Shown here: positions 13,337-14,991 of the stretch, piece by piece
Layout of the letters: every line of letters starts with the position of its first letter
Position numbering within the stretch: position 1 is the stretch's first letter
Origin: Thermoleophilia bacterium
GTDB lineage: Bacteria > Actinomycetota > Thermoleophilia > Gaiellales > SKUG01
NCBI GenBank assembly: GCA_025964465.1
Contig: JAOPYS010000287.1
Location: 1 to 14,991, forward strand
Length of the DNA stretch: 14,991 nucleotides
Direction: 5' to 3'
Translations under genes and position numbers: made by a program
Notes under the pieces: model-generated
The model's input: only the letters and a program-made list of their open reading frames with translations
Database searches by the model: none
What the model was told of the DNA's origin: nothing

Positions 13337-13750
13337 TCAGTCCACGATCGGCGGAGCCGCGGCGTACTGCTCATCGGAGACGTGCTCGCCCCAACTGACG
13401 GGACTGCCCGTCTCGTCGGCCTGCTGAAGAGCGACGTGCACCATGAGGCGAGTGGGCGCGGCGCCGTGCCAGTGGTTCTCGCCGGGCTCGAAGTAGACGC
13501 GGTCGCCGGGTCGGATCACCTCGATCGGCCCGCCTTCGCGCTGGCACAGTCCGACCCCCTCGGTCACCCAGATCGTCTGCCCGAACGGGTGCGTGTGCCA
13601 CGCGGTTCGCGCCCCCGGCGTGAAGTGCACGGCGGCTGCGCCCAGGCTGGTGCGGTCGTCCGGGTTGGTGATCGTGTCGATGTAGACGTCGCCCGTGAAC
13701 CAGTCGGCCGGTCCACGAACGGTGTCGAGTTCGTTGCGGGTGATCTCCAT
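13337..13750 (-). CDS. cupin-domain protein
   Basis: This encodes a 137-residue single-domain cupin. Cupin motif 1 is WHTHPFGQTIWVTEGVG and motif 2 is RPGDRVYFEPGENHWHGAAP. The two His of motif 1, its Gln in the usual acidic position, and the His of motif 2 form the probable metal site. The sequence resembles small cupins found with carboxymuconolactone decarboxylase-like proteins and the bacterial (R)-selective hydroxynitrile lyase group (family resemblance from memory; substrate unknown). The ATG at 13750 has a strong AGGAGGAG sequence just upstream. An in-frame extension to 13900 has poor codon character and is rejected. It is separated from the collagen-like gene downstream by 114 bp, so co-transcription is possible but uncertain. 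Confidence 0.9.
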   Translation of the reverse strand: MEITRNELDTVRGPADWFTGDVYIDTITNPDDRTSLGAAAVHFTPGARTAWHTHPFGQTIWVTEGVGLCQREGGPIEVIRPGDRVYFEPGENHWHGAAPTRLMVHVALQQADETGSPVSWGEHVSDEQYAAAPPIVD

Positions 13751-13770
13751 TGCGTCTCCTCCTCGTTGGT

Positions 13771-13980
13771 TCAGTTCGCTGTCAGCACGTTCGAGGTCTG
13801 ACGTCCGGTCGCGACCATGAGGACGACCGCCGCACCGGCGATCAACCCGCCCGTCAGCATCGTCGACGCTGAGCCGCCGCTGCACCCGCAGCTCGCACAT
13901 TCGGCGGTGGATCTCGAGCAGGCAATCGAGAGACGCGCGATGGATTCAGGCGTCTCTGCGGTCGGCCGCCGAATCCTCAT
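13771..13980 (-). CDS. possible 69-residue Cys-rich small membrane protein
   Basis: This minus-strand frame starts at ATG 13980, inside the last 35 bases of the multi-pass membrane protein gene, and ends 20 bp before the cupin start. It has a basic N-terminus (MRIRRPTAE), a four-Cys stretch (ACSRSTAECASCGCSGG: Cys21, Cys28, Cys31, Cys33) and one clear transmembrane segment (MLTGGLIAGAAVVLMVATG, 41-59). Third codon positions are mostly G or C, better than in the competing frame. It would fill an otherwise empty gap between genes of one orientation. No good ribosome-binding site is visible and I do not recognise a family, so it may be a chance reading frame. Confidence 0.35.
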   Translation of the reverse strand: MRIRRPTAETPESIARLSIACSRSTAECASCGCSGGSASTMLTGGLIAGAAVVLMVATGRQTSNVLTAN

Positions 13981-14575
13981 TCCGCAGGAACGCCCACGCG
14001 CAGGCCAGAGCTCCGATGACCAGGAGGACGCCATCCGTGGGCTTGGGCGCGAACGCTGCGATCGGCCAGATCGCCATGGCAAGTGCACAGGGACGGGGGA
14101 TCGCACGGGAGCGCCACAGTCCCGCCCCGAGCAGGAGGAAACCGACCACCGTTCCGAGCAGGTAGGTGAGCAACATCGCGAGGAACAGGCCATTCTCCTG
14201 GTACGACGTGACGAGCGCGACCGCCCCCTTCGACCCGTCGCGGGCAGCCTCGTAGAGCAGCACGTCGTTGGCGAGCATGAACATCCCGGCCGTGACCCCG
14301 AGGAGCGCGAACGCACCGCCGCAGGTCGCAAGCCGAGACCGGGTTCCTCCTGCGAGGATCGCCACGAAGAGCACGCTCGGTACCAGCAGCAGCAGCGGAA
14401 GGTCGAAGACGAGCGCCCACTTCATGGCACTGAGGTTGCCGGCGGCATCCGAGACCTGGGCGGCAGGCTTGCCCCCACCCGCAACCGGCGTGGCGATCCG
14501 CTGAACCAGATATGCGATCGACGACACTGCCAGACAGGCCGCCGCCGCTCGCGCGCCCGGCGTTCGCGTTTTCAT
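13946..14575 (-). CDS. multi-pass membrane protein of unknown function
   Basis: This encodes a 209-residue protein with about six hydrophobic segments: AAAACLAVSSIAYLVQRIA, WALVFDLPLLLLVPSVLFVA, GGAFALLGVTAGMFMLAND, MLLTYLLGTVVGFLLLGAGL, PRPCALAMAIWPIAAFAP and DGVLLVIGALACAWAFL. It ends in a short charged tail (NEDSAADRRDA). I do not recognise a specific family; layout and size resemble small DUF4386-like membrane proteins, which is only a suggestion. ATG at 14575 is chosen because AGGCGG lies about 9 nt upstream; an ATG 11 codons earlier (14608) is also possible. The frame continues open towards ssrA, but that part reads as non-coding. Its end overlaps the possible small protein 13771-13980. 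Confidence 0.75.
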   Translation of the reverse strand: MKTRTPGARAAAACLAVSSIAYLVQRIATPVAGGGKPAAQVSDAAGNLSAMKWALVFDLPLLLLVPSVLFVAILAGGTRSRLATCGGAFALLGVTAGMFMLANDVLLYEAARDGSKGAVALVTSYQENGLFLAMLLTYLLGTVVGFLLLGAGLWRSRAIPRPCALAMAIWPIAAFAPKPTDGVLLVIGALACAWAFLRNEDSAADRRDA

Positions 14576-14830
14576 CCGGGCATCCCGCCTGTCTGCATCG
14601 TGAATCATCGGGCGACAACCTACCGGGGCTGCCTGACACGGGACATTCCGACTTTGGCAATCGACAACTGCCGACCACGAGCGCGCACAGCGCGCGAGCG
14701 GAGGCAGTTGCTGATGACCGCCGCGGTGGATCGCGAGGAGGAGCGGGGCGAGCTCGCTCGACCCCGCGACGACGAGCGAGCCACGCCGGGTGCGCGCAGC
14801 GCACCCGGCACTCCACCTGCGTGATGGAAA
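14576..14830. other. intergenic region with GC-rich hairpins, no convincing gene
   Basis: Frames on both strands here give low-complexity Arg/Ala-rich translations without family resemblance. The region lies between the tmRNA terminator and the membrane protein start. It contains at least two perfect hairpins with 3-nt loops: GCGCGC arms at 14681-14686/14690-14695, and an 11-bp hairpin at 14785-14809. A third, weaker one has GCGGGG/CCCCGC arms at about 14744-14767. Confidence 0.6.
14785..14809. repeat. 11-bp perfect inverted repeat with 3-nt loop
   Basis: GCCGGGTGCGC (14785-14795) pairs fully with GCGCACCCGGC (14799-14809) around GCA. It sits 21 bp beyond the ssrA terminator on the minus strand. 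It may be a second, backup terminator or a REP-like element; no T-run follows on either strand. Confidence 0.55.
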
Positions 14831-14865
14831 CGCCAGAGCCCCCGCCGAAGGCGAGGGCTCTGGCG
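14831..14865 (-). terminator. intrinsic-type terminator of ssrA
   Basis: Perfect 11-bp arms CGCCAGAGCCC (14831-14841) and GGGCTCTGGCG (14855-14865) enclose a further CGCC/GGCG pairing with a GAA loop, making a very stable stem. Read on the minus strand it comes just after the tmRNA 3' end and is followed by TTTCC, a short U-tract. Confidence 0.85.
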
Positions 14866-14880
14866 CGTTGGAATCACGGA

Positions 14881-14991
14881 GGTGGAGGCGGCGGGAATCG
14901 AACCCGCGTCCACGGCCGGCTTGGTATGAGCGTCTACGAGCGTAGCCTGTAATTTGAGCTCGAACCACGTCCGCTCCACAGGCAAGCTGGC
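14881..14991 (-). ncRNA. ssrA: transfer-messenger RNA, 3' portion (5' part beyond window edge)
   Basis: tmRNA rescues ribosomes stalled on broken mRNAs and tags the incomplete proteins for degradation. On the minus strand the sequence ends in a tRNA-like half: GGAC, T-stem GCGGG, T-loop TTCGATT, CCCGC, then acceptor strand CGCCTCC and discriminator A (14883). Upstream is the conserved GGCTACGCTCGTAGACGC segment of the last pseudoknot region. About 110 of the usual 350-400 nt are present; the tag-peptide frame and the 5' acceptor strand lie outside the window. After discriminator A come CC and then U, so the 3' CCA is not fully encoded and would be finished by nucleotidyltransferase. The exact 3' boundary (14881-14883) depends on processing. 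Confidence 0.95.

Noticed and set aside
13337..13900. Longer cupin starting at 13900
   Set aside because: The extra 50 residues are Arg/Asp-rich with poor third-position GC, and a strong ribosome-binding sequence sits just before the ATG at 13750.
14512..14952. Plus-strand frame ending in GGGGGGNRTRV-like sequence
   Set aside because: The GGNRTRV string is the reverse complement of the tmRNA T-arm and acceptor strand, a known source of false protein calls.
14576..14968. N-terminal extension of the membrane protein frame into ssrA
   Set aside because: The open frame runs through the terminator and tmRNA sequence and has no membrane or domain character before the ATG at 14575.
1..14991. CRISPR array, insertion sequence, integrase or prophage
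   Set aside because: No regularly spaced repeats, no transposase or integrase motifs and no terminal inverted repeats with target duplications were seen on either strand.

Overview
The window is about 15 kb of high-GC bacterial chromosome with tightly packed, mostly uninterrupted genes and many 4-base ATGA/GTGA overlaps. Gene content suggests an actinomycete (Actinomycetota). A secreted protein combining a repeated 'DVKxxSL' segment with a short collagen-like Gly-Pro-Ala stretch is a style I associate with Thermoleophilia/Solirubrobacterales. That placement is inference from protein style; the window has no 16S gene.

Layout. (1) 1-778 (minus, cut by the window edge) encodes an ECF sigma factor with a fused SnoaL-like C-terminal domain. 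It is divergent from a two-gene unit (858-1564): a small ABM-like protein and a conserved hypothetical protein overlapping it by 4 bases. (2) 1600-4266 is a copper-homeostasis module: csoR (minus) and copA (plus) are divergent around a consensus-like promoter flanked by two matching ATACCC-N5-GGGTAT operators. (3) 4273-5764 (minus) is a three-gene unit, ArsR regulator, SRPBCC/AHSA1 protein and RibD/DHFR-like reductase, joined by 4-base overlaps and apparently transcribed as a near-leaderless message. (4) 5872-6297 is arr, a rifamycin ADP-ribosyltransferase, whose 3' end overlaps the converging histidine-kinase gene by 8 bases.

(5) 6290-12398 is the most interesting block. A two-component system (kinase and OmpR-type regulator, minus) is divergent from a five-gene plus-strand operon in which all four junctions are 4-base overlaps. 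It encodes a membrane-anchored M15 (VanY-like) D,D-carboxypeptidase, a lipoprotein made of two copies of a Cys-containing 'FA-C-RS-GV-DFPDP' unit, a secreted adaptor carrying a peptidoglycan-binding domain, and a MacB-type ATPase and permease. A 9-bp-arm palindrome plus an 11-bp-spaced repeat sits between the two arms and is a good candidate for the regulator's binding site. The set reads as a cell-envelope stress-sensing, wall-editing and export module; the lipoprotein's role is unknown.

(6) 12416-14575 (minus) holds the collagen-like secreted protein, a cupin, a possible 69-residue Cys-rich small membrane protein, and a multi-pass membrane protein. (7) 14881-14991 (minus, cut by the window edge) is the 3' part of tmRNA (ssrA), followed downstream by a strong hairpin terminator. 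No CRISPR array, insertion sequence, transposase or tRNA gene was seen.
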